From Arthrobacter sp. S41 (GTDB taxonomy: Bacteria; Actinomycetota; Actinomycetes; Actinomycetales; Micrococcaceae): a DNA stretch of 64,000 nt. Both the position numbers and the translations under genes were made by a program. The notes under the pieces are model-generated. The model was not told the origin of the DNA. It saw only the letters and a program-made list of their open reading frames with translations, and searched no databases. The DNA is taken from the NCBI RefSeq assembly GCF_004320535.1, contig NZ_SIHY01000001.1:2046001-2110000 (forward strand), given 5' to 3'. Shown in pieces: positions 26,470 through 34,111 of this stretch; the stretch's first letter is position 1; each line of letters starts with the position of its first letter.

Positions 26470-26500
26470 TCGATATTTCGAGTATCCTTGCGTATATCGA
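26470..26500. promoter_or_regulatory. Candidate ArsR operator
   Basis: TCGATAT (26470-26476) and ATATCGA (26494-26500) form an inverted repeat with a 17-bp spacer in the acr3-arsR intergenic region. It overlaps the region where both divergent promoters must be. It is the only clear dyad there, so it is the best candidate ArsR box. Confidence 0.5.
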
Positions 26501-26542
26501 CGTTTGTCAATCTCTGACGGAACTACGAAAGCGGCCCAAACA

Positions 26543-26914
26543 ATGAGTACGGACACAAGCACCGAGTCGGGCCTGAACCTTCAGCCTTTCGAATCTCCAT
26601 GTTGTGTTCCAGCTGAGGGCAAAGACATCCTTCAGGCAGAAGAAGCCGAGCTACTCGCCTCTCATTTTAAGGCGCTCAGCGATCCCAACCGGCTTCGCAT
26701 TCTCTCGATTGTCTCGGCGAACAAGGATTCCGAGACGTGCGTCTGCGACTTGCCCGAACCCCTGGGACTGAAGCAACCCACCGTCTCCCATCACCTGAAA
26801 ATCTTGGTTGAGGCAGGGCTTTTACACCGCGAAAAGCGTGGCGTCTGGGCCTACTTCTCCGTGGTTCCCGGCGCACTGGAATCCCTAAGCGCAGCCTTGG
26901 TGGCAAAAAAGTAG
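26543..26914 (+). CDS. arsR: ArsR-type arsenite-responsive repressor
   Basis: A 123-residue SmtB/ArsR repressor with the winged helix KQPTVSHHLKILVEAGLL. Numbered from the ATG at 26543, it carries a cysteine pair Cys20-Cys21 before the fold and Cys66/Cys68 in ETCVCDLPEP. That is the arrangement of the atypical arsenite site known from Corynebacterium glutamicum ArsR (N-terminal Cys pair plus one Cys of the next subunit), not the classical E. coli CVC-only site. The frame is open to a TTG at 26504, an alternative start. Divergent from acr3-arsC-flavoprotein. Confidence 0.92.
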   Translation: MSTDTSTESGLNLQPFESPCCVPAEGKDILQAEEAELLASHFKALSDPNRLRILSIVSANKDSETCVCDLPEPLGLKQPTVSHHLKILVEAGLLHREKRGVWAYFSVVPGALESLSAALVAKK

Positions 26915-26970
26915 CTTCATTAGTTCAGATGACCCCGCCCTAGCGAGCCGGTCAGCTCACTGCCGTCCAC

Positions 26971-27486
26971 TCAAAGCCTCAGCTCGTACAGGTACGTGTC
27001 CATCCACTGTCCGGCAACCTCACCACATGCGCCCTTCGCAATACGTTCTCGGCGGCCGACTTCCCGGAAACCAACTTTTTTGTGCAGTGATCTACTACCT
27101 TCATTGCCGGAAATAATCGCTGATTGAATCGTCCAATAACCCTGCTCATTGGCCCGTTTGATGAGCTCTTGAAGCAGTATGGTTCCGATCCCACGCCCCG
27201 AGCATTGCGGATCAATGTAGACCGAATGCTCAACGACCCCACGGTAGGCGGAGCGTTCTGAAATAGGCGCGGCAGCAGCCCAACCGGCAACATTTCCCTC
27301 GGGATCGAGCGCCACCAAGGTCAGCTCCGGGATCTTCGCACCAAAGAATTTTTCCTTGGACGGAACCTCTGATTCAAAAGTTGCCAGCCCGGTTGTGATC
27401 CCTTGCCCATAAATAGTGGATACCGACTCCCAGTGATCTTGGGTCATCTGAGCAATCTGAATATCAGCGCTATTGGTCTTCCCCAC
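26971..27486 (-). CDS. GNAT acetyltransferase, phosphinothricin-acetyltransferase-like
   Basis: A 171-residue GCN5-related N-acetyltransferase. The acetyl-CoA-binding motif is GRGIGTILLQELI near residue 100, and the strand HSVYIDPQCSGRGIG before it plus the C-terminal SLHKKVGFREVGRRERI are typical of the PAT/Bar/YncA-type group, which acetylates amino-acid-like substrates such as phosphinothricin or methionine sulfoximine. I chose GTG at 27486, six nt after GGAAGGA; TTG at 27492 is too close to that site. The real substrate is not known. Confidence 0.86.
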   Translation of the reverse strand: MGKTNSADIQIAQMTQDHWESVSTIYGQGITTGLATFESEVPSKEKFFGAKIPELTLVALDPEGNVAGWAAAAPISERSAYRGVVEHSVYIDPQCSGRGIGTILLQELIKRANEQGYWTIQSAIISGNEGSRSLHKKVGFREVGRRERIAKGACGEVAGQWMDTYLYELRL

Positions 27487-27555
27487 GTCCAATCCTTCCC
27501 AAGGGTTCTGGCGCTATTTGGTGCGGATTTTCGGCGAGCGTTCATTCCCAACACG

Positions 27556-28377
27556 CTAATCCAAGGCAACCGTACGGTTCCAAGTGAATTCCGGTGCCCG
27601 CTTTTCTAGGAACGCCGTAATGCCCGTGGTTGGATCATCCGAGACATCCATCTGCTGTTGCCAATAGGCATTGACCTCTTCTAGGTCAATGCCACCAACA
27701 GCTATCGCGTCTACGATGGCTTTCATGGCCTGAATCGACAGGGCTGAACGCCCTGCCAGGTGTTGTGCGTACTTTTCGATTTCTTCCCAAAATCCCTGAA
27801 CTGGCAAAACGCTTCTAACCAGGCCAACGTTTTTTGCCTCATCTGCGTCGATGAAGTCAGCGCTGAACAGCAATTGCTTGGCTACGCCAGGGCCGACAAG
27901 ATGAACTAGACGTTCAATGCCACTGGTGGGATAAACGATGCCAATCTTGGACGGAGTAATCCCGAAGTGGGCACGCTCGCTAGCGATGCGGATATCGCAG
28001 GCTCCGGCTATCTGCCAACCACCGCCGACACAATAACCATCAATCGCCGCGATAGTTGGTTTAGGGAATGCTGCCAACGCGTTTTCTCCGGCGCTGACAT
28101 GTCCACCGTCATGACGGCCTGACTCTGCATCATGCAAGATTGCGCGCAAGTCGCTGATATCAGCACCGGCGCTGAAGTTCTCTCCGGCCCCGCGAACTAC
28201 CAGCACGCGTACCGAGTCGTCTTCAGCCAGGGTATAAAGCAGGGTCGCAAACTGTCCCCACATATCTTTGGACACCGCATTACGTCGACGCGGATTATCG
28301 ATATACAGCGTTGCCACCGCGCCACTGCGTTCTACGCGCAGGCTACCGGTTAGATCCGGTTGCTGTTCGACACTCAT
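27556..28377 (-). CDS. Enoyl-CoA hydratase/isomerase family protein
   Basis: A 273-residue crotonase-fold enzyme. The first oxyanion-hole segment is AGENFSAGADISDLRAI, and the second is AIDGYCVGGGWQIAGACDIRIAS, with a Gly-Gly pair as in hydratases. The usual second catalytic Glu position lies in the segment FGITPSKIGIVYPTSG, which does not read as a standard hydratase site, so isomerase or hydrolase activity is possible. It is the last gene of the acyl catabolism operon, 116 bp after the aldehyde dehydrogenase gene. Confidence 0.85.
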   Translation of the reverse strand: MSVEQQPDLTGSLRVERSGAVATLYIDNPRRRNAVSKDMWGQFATLLYTLAEDDSVRVLVVRGAGENFSAGADISDLRAILHDAESGRHDGGHVSAGENALAAFPKPTIAAIDGYCVGGGWQIAGACDIRIASERAHFGITPSKIGIVYPTSGIERLVHLVGPGVAKQLLFSADFIDADEAKNVGLVRSVLPVQGFWEEIEKYAQHLAGRSALSIQAMKAIVDAIAVGGIDLEEVNAYWQQQMDVSDDPTTGITAFLEKRAPEFTWNRTVALD

Positions 28378-28493
28378 AGTCCGCCCCTTAGTGCTGACCC
28401 AGCTCTGGGCCAGTTGATCAGTCCTGCCTCTATCAAAGCATCATTCGTTCTTCACCAAGCGAACTAGCTTTTACTCGGCCCATTTTGTTGCTT

Positions 28494-29993
28494 CTAGCCG
28501 CGCAACTTTACGTTGATTTGTTTGGTCTGGGTGAAGCCGGCCAGCATGCCCTCTAGAGATACTTCGCGCCCGATGCCTGACTGCTTGTAGCCACCATAGG
28601 ATTGGCCCACCACTTGGCCACCTCCCTGGTTGACTTGAACCCAACCTGCTTCCACACGGTGGGCAGTGTTCAGCGCATTATCTAGGTTGTGACTCCATAC
28701 GTAGGCGGCCAAACCATAGTGCGAATCGTTGGCCATCTTCACGACCTCGTCGACTTCTTTCCAACGAATAGCCACCAGCACTGGCCCAAAAATCTCTTCT
28801 TGTGCAAGACGGAAGTCATTGCTTGCTCCGCCAAAAACGGTGGGCTGGTGGAAGTATCCTTCGGTCAGTGGCCCTGAAGTTGGCTCGTCTCCACCCAAAG
28901 CTACGGTCAGCGCCGAGTTGTTCCGACCTTCTTGCAGGTAGTCACTGATTTGGCGGTGCTGGCTGGCATTGATGATCGCGCCCATGTCAGTGGCCTCATC
29001 CAGCGGGTCACCCACCTTCAGCGCTCCGAGCTTAAGGGTCAGCTTTTCCAAGACTTCGTCATAGACGTCTTCATGTAGGAAAAGCCTCGATCCGGCGGTG
29101 CAGCTTTGCCCCTGACGGGTGAAGCGCGAGGCGGCAAGCAGCCCATCAATCAGTTCATCGTCTACGGCATCGGGGAAGACAATCGAAGGATTCTTTCCGC
29201 CTAGTTCCAGAGAGACATGTGCAAGGCGTTCGCTTGCGGTGCGGGCGACTCCTCGACCTACGTCGGTTGATCCGGTGAAGGAGACTTTGTCCACGCCAGG
29301 GTGCTCGGATAGGGCCTGACCTATCACGGATCCGCGACCGGTCAACGCGTTGAGCACTCCTGCGGGCAGGTGTCGGTTGCAGATTTCGGCAAGTAGCAAG
29401 ATGGTCAGCGGCGCATCGTCGGCCGCTTTGAGGATGACAGTATTTCCGGCTGCTAGCGCCGCTGGAATCTTAAAGCCGGCAATCATCAGCGGTGAGTTCC
29501 ACGGCAAGATACACGCGACCACTCCCAACGGTTCAAGTCGGGTGTACTGCAGTTGGTTCTCGCCAGCGGGCAGTGTGGTGCCTTTGACTTCGCCCGCGAT
29601 GCCGGAGAAGTAGCGGAACAGGGCCACCAGCGTGGTGACTTCCGGGCGGGCCTGGGTGCGCAGCGCGTTGCCGGTATCAAGGGAGGTGAGCTTAGCGAAG
29701 TCTTCGGCTCGTGCTTCAATGTCGTCGGCGATTTTGGCCAGTGCCCTGGCACGCTCGGTGAAGTGCACCCCGCGCCATGCACCAAACGCCTTGCGAGCTG
29801 AGTCAACCGCTCGATCCACATCTTTGATACCGGCGGCAGGCACTCGGGCGATGACACTTTCACGGATCGCCGGGTTGCGGACCTCGCGCCATTCACCGGT
29901 ACTCGATTCGGTTTTTTCGCCATCTATCCACATGGGCTGGTCAAAACCGTTGAGCAGGTTTTCGGTGCGTGGATCAGTGTTAGAAGTGCTCAT
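28494..29993 (-). CDS. NAD(P)-dependent aldehyde dehydrogenase
   Basis: A 499-residue ALDH-superfamily enzyme. The catalytic Cys is in RQGQSCTAGSRLF (about residue 295) and the general base Glu in VSLELGGKNPSIVF; the nucleotide-binding motif is FTGSTDVGRGVA. The Cys context differs from that of CoA-acylating methylmalonate-semialdehyde dehydrogenase (MmsA), so it looks like a betaine/GABA-aldehyde-type oxidising enzyme. In an operon with mmsB and acyl-CoA dehydrogenase, it may oxidise a branched-chain semialdehyde (inference). Confidence 0.9.
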   Translation of the reverse strand: MSTSNTDPRTENLLNGFDQPMWIDGEKTESSTGEWREVRNPAIRESVIARVPAAGIKDVDRAVDSARKAFGAWRGVHFTERARALAKIADDIEARAEDFAKLTSLDTGNALRTQARPEVTTLVALFRYFSGIAGEVKGTTLPAGENQLQYTRLEPLGVVACILPWNSPLMIAGFKIPAALAAGNTVILKAADDAPLTILLLAEICNRHLPAGVLNALTGRGSVIGQALSEHPGVDKVSFTGSTDVGRGVARTASERLAHVSLELGGKNPSIVFPDAVDDELIDGLLAASRFTRQGQSCTAGSRLFLHEDVYDEVLEKLTLKLGALKVGDPLDEATDMGAIINASQHRQISDYLQEGRNNSALTVALGGDEPTSGPLTEGYFHQPTVFGGASNDFRLAQEEIFGPVLVAIRWKEVDEVVKMANDSHYGLAAYVWSHNLDNALNTAHRVEAGWVQVNQGGGQVVGQSYGGYKQSGIGREVSLEGMLAGFTQTKQINVKLRG

Positions 29994-30029
29994 TGTTCCT
30001 CGTATTCAATAAAGCTAGGGTTGACCAGA

Positions 30030-30944
30030 TCAGTTGGCGGGCTTGGCTGCGGCGGAAGCAGCTCGGATCTCGTTGATAATTCCGGAGAAGTCTTTGCGTG
30101 CGCCTTCACCGGCAGCAAAGTCTCGGTAGATCTTTTCGGCGGCCACTCCCAGTCGGGCTTGAACGCCTGCGGCGTCCACCGCCTGGACCGCTAAGCCGAG
30201 GTCCTTGGCCATCAATGCACCGGCGAAGCCTGGCTCGAAGTTTTTGTTGGCCGGGCTTGTTGGTACCGGTCCGGGGACTGGGCAGTTGCTGGTCAGCGCC
30301 CAACATTGGCCGGTGGCTGCGGAGGCCACTTCAAAGAGCGCTTCATTGGACAGTCCGAGGCTTTCACCCAGTACAAAAGCTTCAGAAACGGCAATCATGC
30401 TCACGCCGAGGATCATGTTGTTGCAGACCTTCGCCGCTTGTCCGGCGCCAGGGCCGCCACAGTGCACAATTCGCTTGCCCATATCTTTGAAGATGACTTC
30501 TGCGTCGGCAAAATCTGCGTCGCTGCCGCCAACCATGAAGGTCAGTGTCCCGTTTTCTGCACCGGTGGTTCCGCCGGATACTGGGGCGTCCACACCGCGA
30601 TGCCCGGCGGCGCTGAGCATCTGATGCACTGTGTGGGCATCGTCCACGGCAATGGTTGAGCATTCCAAGAACAGCGTTCCTTTGGCGGCTGCTGCGAGTA
30701 GTCCGTCCGGTCCCTCGAACGCGCCGATTACGTGGCGACCGGCGGGAAGCATGGTGATGACAACGTCGGCATCCGTCACTGCTTGGGCCCCGGATTCGGC
30801 AATATTCACGCCGGCCTTGATCGCAGCTTCTAGGGCTGGGGCCGAGAGATCAAAGCCTGTTACCTGATGTCCTGCCTTGACCAGGTTGGCGGCCATATAA
30901 CCACCCATATGGCCCAGACCGATGAATGCGATGTTCTTTACCAT
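30030..30944 (-). CDS. mmsB: 3-hydroxyisobutyrate dehydrogenase
   Basis: A 304-residue beta-hydroxyacid dehydrogenase. The Rossmann motif FIGLGHMGGYMAANLVKAGH at the N terminus, the substrate-binding DAPVSGGTTGAENGTL segment and the catalytic Lys within GQAAKVCNNMILG are all present. In valine breakdown it oxidises 3-hydroxyisobutyrate to methylmalonate semialdehyde. The neighbours acyl-CoA dehydrogenase, aldehyde dehydrogenase and enoyl-CoA hydratase support that pathway over the other reactions of this family (tartronate semialdehyde reductase, for example). Confidence 0.9.
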   Translation of the reverse strand: MVKNIAFIGLGHMGGYMAANLVKAGHQVTGFDLSAPALEAAIKAGVNIAESGAQAVTDADVVITMLPAGRHVIGAFEGPDGLLAAAAKGTLFLECSTIAVDDAHTVHQMLSAAGHRGVDAPVSGGTTGAENGTLTFMVGGSDADFADAEVIFKDMGKRIVHCGGPGAGQAAKVCNNMILGVSMIAVSEAFVLGESLGLSNEALFEVASAATGQCWALTSNCPVPGPVPTSPANKNFEPGFAGALMAKDLGLAVQAVDAAGVQARLGVAAEKIYRDFAAGEGARKDFSGIINEIRAASAAAKPAN

Positions 30945-31006
30945 TGAAATTCTCTCTTCTTCATTGAAGGTTTATTCGTTGGGGTTTCAGTCTGCAACCC
31001 GGAAGT

Positions 31007-32143
31007 CTATGAGTCCAGCAAGGTTCTGCCTACGATCAGGCGCATGATCTCGTTGCTGCCTTCAAGGATCTGATGCACTCGAAGGTCACGGGCAATTTTC
31101 TCCAACCCGTATTCAGCCAAGTATCCGTAGCCGCCGTGGAGCTGTATGGCGGAATTGGCAGCATTAAATCCTGCGTCGGTGGCTAGTCGTTTGGCCATGG
31201 CACACAGCCTCACTGCGTTGGGTGCGCCTGCATCCAACGCTGCTGCCGCCCGCCACAGTAGAGTGCGGGCGGCTTCTAATTCGGTTTCCATATCGGCAAG
31301 TTTGAAAACCAAAGACTGTTGATTAGTTAGTGGGCCGCCAAAAGCTTCACGCTCTTTGAGATAGGCAACTGACTTTTCTAAGGCTTTCTGTCCGCCACCT
31401 AGCGAGCATGCACCAATGTTCAGACGTCCACCGTTCAAACCCTTCATGGCAAAGCCAAAACCGTCACCTTCAGCTCCCAATAGGTTGCCTGCGGGTACTC
31501 GGACGTTGTCGAGGATGACCTGTCGGGTAGGTTGTGCGTTCCAGCCCATCTTCTTTTCGTTAGGGCCGAAGGACAAACCTTGAGCATCGGCAGGGACGAG
31601 GATCGCGGAGATGCCACGCGATCCGGTGTCCGCGGTGCGAGCCATAACAACGTAAGCGGCCGAAGATCCGGCGCCGGAGATGAATTGCTTAACGCCATTG
31701 AGCACGTATTCGTCGCCTTCGCGCACTGCTCGGGTGCGAAGAGCTGCGGCGTCTGAACCCACGCCGGGTTCGGTTAGGCAGTAGCTACCCAAGGACTGCA
31801 TGGAGGCCAGCTGCGGGATCCACTGCTCACGCAGTTCTCTGGATCCGAAGGTATCGATCATCCAGACAACCATGTTGTGGATGGAAATGTAGGCTGCGAT
31901 GGTCGGATCAGCCTTGGCAAGCTCTTCAAAAATCAGCACCGCATCACTGCGGGTCAGTCCGGAGCCGCCGAACTCTTCGGTGGCGTAGATGCCACCCATT
32001 CCCAATTCACCGGCTTGGGCCAAAACCTCTACGGGAAAGTATTTATTTTCGTCCCAGCTCGCCGCGTTTGGTTCCAATGCGGTGGTTGCAAAATCACGCA
32101 CCATATCTACTAGTGCGCGCTGGTCCTCGGTAATTTCAAACAT
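31007..32143 (-). CDS. Acyl-CoA dehydrogenase, isobutyryl/short-branched-chain type
   Basis: FAD enzyme of 378 residues removing two hydrogens from an acyl-CoA. The signatures YCLTEPGVGSDAAALRT (FAD-binding strand) and the C-terminal QLHGGYGYLAEYGLEKIARDLR are clear, and the catalytic Glu fits in the EGSNEIMR motif near the C terminus. ATG at 32143 was chosen: GGAAGG stands 7 nt upstream, while the open frame to 32176 lacks support. It is the first gene of the operon that includes mmsB, so isobutyryl-CoA from valine is the likely substrate. Three phased near-palindromes lie just upstream. Confidence 0.9.
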   Translation of the reverse strand: MFEITEDQRALVDMVRDFATTALEPNAASWDENKYFPVEVLAQAGELGMGGIYATEEFGGSGLTRSDAVLIFEELAKADPTIAAYISIHNMVVWMIDTFGSRELREQWIPQLASMQSLGSYCLTEPGVGSDAAALRTRAVREGDEYVLNGVKQFISGAGSSAAYVVMARTADTGSRGISAILVPADAQGLSFGPNEKKMGWNAQPTRQVILDNVRVPAGNLLGAEGDGFGFAMKGLNGGRLNIGACSLGGGQKALEKSVAYLKEREAFGGPLTNQQSLVFKLADMETELEAARTLLWRAAAALDAGAPNAVRLCAMAKRLATDAGFNAANSAIQLHGGYGYLAEYGLEKIARDLRVHQILEGSNEIMRLIVGRTLLDS

Positions 32144-32170
32144 GCTCGGGCCTTCCAAAGATGCGGTTAG

Positions 32171-32226
32171 CCACAAATATAGTTGGACATCCTACTAAAT
32201 ACTAGGGCTTCCAAGTAAATACTTGG
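32171..32226. promoter_or_regulatory. Three 16-bp near-palindromes phased at exactly 20 bp
   Basis: Three 16-mers start at 32171, 32191 and 32211: CCACAAATATAGTTGG, CCTACTAAATACTAGG and CCAAGTAAATACTTGG. They share the frame CC...AAATA...GG; the third is a 7-bp-arm palindrome around AA, and the other two are close relatives. They lie 28-83 bp upstream of the acyl-CoA dehydrogenase ATG. The two-turn phasing suggests cooperative binding of one regulator on one DNA face. No cognate regulator gene is adjacent. The role is inference. Confidence 0.6.
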
Positions 32227-32561
32227 AGCGAGAAACCAATCCTTGCTCAGCACGCGATTTAGGGCTTGTTTTTCATAGCAAGAAGCAGGACTCGAAGGTC
32301 CTACAGGGGGGCATCTAGTCGCTACCCAGTAACCTCACCGCAAGCACCTTGTGCACGAGACTAGTAGAGCCAATGCGCCGGACAGAGGGCAGATTTATCC
32401 CCGCCAAAGATACTATTTGGCCCATTCATTGAGTGCGATGCGTAGAATCTCGCTTCATGAGTCCGGATAAGAGACAACGTAAGTCCTCTAAGCAGTCACG
32501 CTTGCCACTAAAAGCAACCTCGCAGGCAAAGTGAGCGCCCTCCAGCGATGATGTACATTCA

Positions 32562-32966
32562 TTGGTTTACTTCAAGCGCCATAAGGATGATGATCCGAAC
32601 CAACCTTCTCCAGGTCGAGATTTTCTAAAATCCTGCCCACCGAAAGTTCGGGCAACCATGAGGGCAGTACTTATCGCAGTGGCCGAGGCCCCTCCAAAAA
32701 GCTTCTCTGGCGGCGGATACTGGGAAGCAATGCACTGCGATATGTCTGGATGGTTTGAGATTCGCGTCGACGGCCCAAAGAAGAAAGAACATTTCCGTCT
32801 TTTCTGCAGACTCGATTACGAAGCAGAAGGACTCGACAAGCCTTTGCTTGTAATTATTGACGGTCGAAGCAAACCAATTCGAACGACGCTTTCAGATGAA
32901 GACTACGCTGCAGTGCGCAAGCTAGGCGACGAATATTTCAGTCGAAACCCACGGCCTCTTGCTTGA
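32562..32966 (+). CDS. RelE/HigB-like toxin candidate
   Basis: A 134-residue protein beginning at TTG (only start available after the upstream stop at 32532). The pattern FLKSCPPKVRATMRAVL, then EAMHCDMSGWFEIRVD and EHFRLFCRLDYE, then a short strand LLVIIDGRSKP, resembles the phage-Gp49/RelE-HigB nuclease fold, in which an early helix pair precedes a basic sheet. It converges on an XRE-type gene with an 8-bp gap. Co-transcribed toxin-antitoxin pairs are normally tandem, so a convergent pair is odd. Function unproven. Confidence 0.55.
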   Translation: MVYFKRHKDDDPNQPSPGRDFLKSCPPKVRATMRAVLIAVAEAPPKSFSGGGYWEAMHCDMSGWFEIRVDGPKKKEHFRLFCRLDYEAEGLDKPLLVIIDGRSKPIRTTLSDEDYAAVRKLGDEYFSRNPRPLA

Positions 32967-32974
32967 GTCCATTA

Positions 32975-33391
32975 TTACGCAGCTCTTGAAGCCTTCGTAG
33001 TTTGACGGAGTTTTTCTAAGTATTCAGCCAATTCTTCCGTGTTGGCAGATCTTCCTTCGAGTAGCGGCCGGGTGAGCGCCGAGCGTTCTGATTTAGGTAG
33101 AGGTTCAAGCTTTACCCTCATGCCCAAAGCTGCAGCCACTTCGGCGAGCGTCCCAAGTGTCGGATTAGATGCACTGCCAGAAAAGAGCCGTCGCATTGTT
33201 GCCGGCTCAGCACTTATAGCGCGGGCCAGGCTAGCTTTCGACAATCCCGCGGCAACGCGAGCCTCATCCAGACCATTCACGATGCTGTCGATAGTGGCAA
33301 TCCGGATCGATTCGACAACGTACTCCCTGAGGAATTCCGGATCCTCAAGATCCTTAGCTAGATCGTCCCAAAATGTTGTTGACGCTTCCAT
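32975..33391 (-). CDS. XRE-family HTH protein, HigA-like antitoxin candidate
   Basis: A 138-residue protein with an XRE helix-turn-helix (about residues 40-95; LDEARVAAGLSKASLARAIS followed by ATMRRLFSGSASNPTLGTLAEVAAALG). A long helical N-terminal part precedes it and a charged helix follows. GGAGG stands 5 nt before the ATG. A 20-bp near-palindrome lies 26 bp upstream at 33417-33436, suggesting autoregulation. It is convergent with the HigB-like gene. It could also be a plain regulator. Confidence 0.7.
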   Translation of the reverse strand: MEASTTFWDDLAKDLEDPEFLREYVVESIRIATIDSIVNGLDEARVAAGLSKASLARAISAEPATMRRLFSGSASNPTLGTLAEVAAALGMRVKLEPLPKSERSALTRPLLEGRSANTEELAEYLEKLRQTTKASRAA

Positions 33392-33416
33392 TGAACCCTC
33401 CTCGGCGTGGATTCTA

Positions 33417-33436
33417 GCGTAACATATATGCTACGC
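33417..33436. promoter_or_regulatory. 20-bp near-perfect palindrome upstream of the XRE gene
   Basis: GCGTAACATA pairs with TATGCTACGC with one mismatch and no spacer. It sits 26 bp upstream of the XRE ATG, where autoregulatory operators of HigA-type antitoxins are found. Confidence 0.55.
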
Positions 33437-33503
33437 CATATGAACTGCACACCGTCGCGCTCTAGTGGAATCCAACCGTCCTGATCAACCGGAACTGGCG
33501 CAC

Positions 33504-33839
33504 TTAGAGCAGTTCGTTCAGATAGCGGTTAAGCGAAACGCCTTGCTCCGAAGCTTTGATTGTTAGGTCCCGATGTTTTTGGGGTGACACTCGCAGTCGA
33601 ATATTTCCGCTGTACACACGTGTGGCAAATGGGCTTGGCACTTCTTCGCCTGCTCTGGATAAGTCAGCAACCGCGCTTCTCACCAGACCAAGCATCCCCG
33701 ACAGTGCGGTTGCTTGGGACTCGGCCAGCCAGGACAGTGACGGGAACTCGGCCACGGTGGCGAGATACTCATCATCTTCAGCGGACCACGCAACACTGTA
33801 CTTATAGCGAGTTACTTGCACTGATTCTTCAGTTGCCAT
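33504..33839 (-). CDS. HicB-like antitoxin or orphan HicB-family protein
   Basis: A 111-residue protein with an N-terminal HicB domain (YSVAWSAEDDEYLATVAEFPSLS, about residues 13-35, then a helix rich in Ala) and a C-terminal ribbon-helix-helix (GNIRLRVSPQKHRDLTIKAS, then GVSLNRYLNELL). No HicA-like mRNA interferase is recognisable within 300 bp on either side, so the gene appears to be solitary. GGGGAA six nt before the ATG supports the start. Confidence 0.75.
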   Translation of the reverse strand: MATEESVQVTRYKYSVAWSAEDDEYLATVAEFPSLSWLAESQATALSGMLGLVRSAVADLSRAGEEVPSPFATRVYSGNIRLRVSPQKHRDLTIKASEQGVSLNRYLNELL

Positions 33840-34111
33840 CTTCCGTTCCCCATTTCCTTGATAACCGGAGGCCCTAGTTTCACCTAATAAGACCCAGTTG
33901 TCCCGTTGGTGTTTTGAACGTCCACGGGTTACGCCAAAAAACTTTGACGCGGAATACCCAAATCATGCGCTGCAAGCTTTGGTCAGCTTTGAGAAACGAA
34001 CCTTATTGGGACCTTGGCTCATCTGCGCCACAACGGCGTCTACCAATGGCATGACACCATAGTTCCACTATTGGTACCAATTAAACAAGAGGGCACAGAG
34101 CCGTCTCGGTA

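Noticed and set aside
32171-32226. CRISPR-like repeat array
   Set aside because: The three repeated 16-mers are too short and spaced by only 4 bp; operator array is the better explanation.
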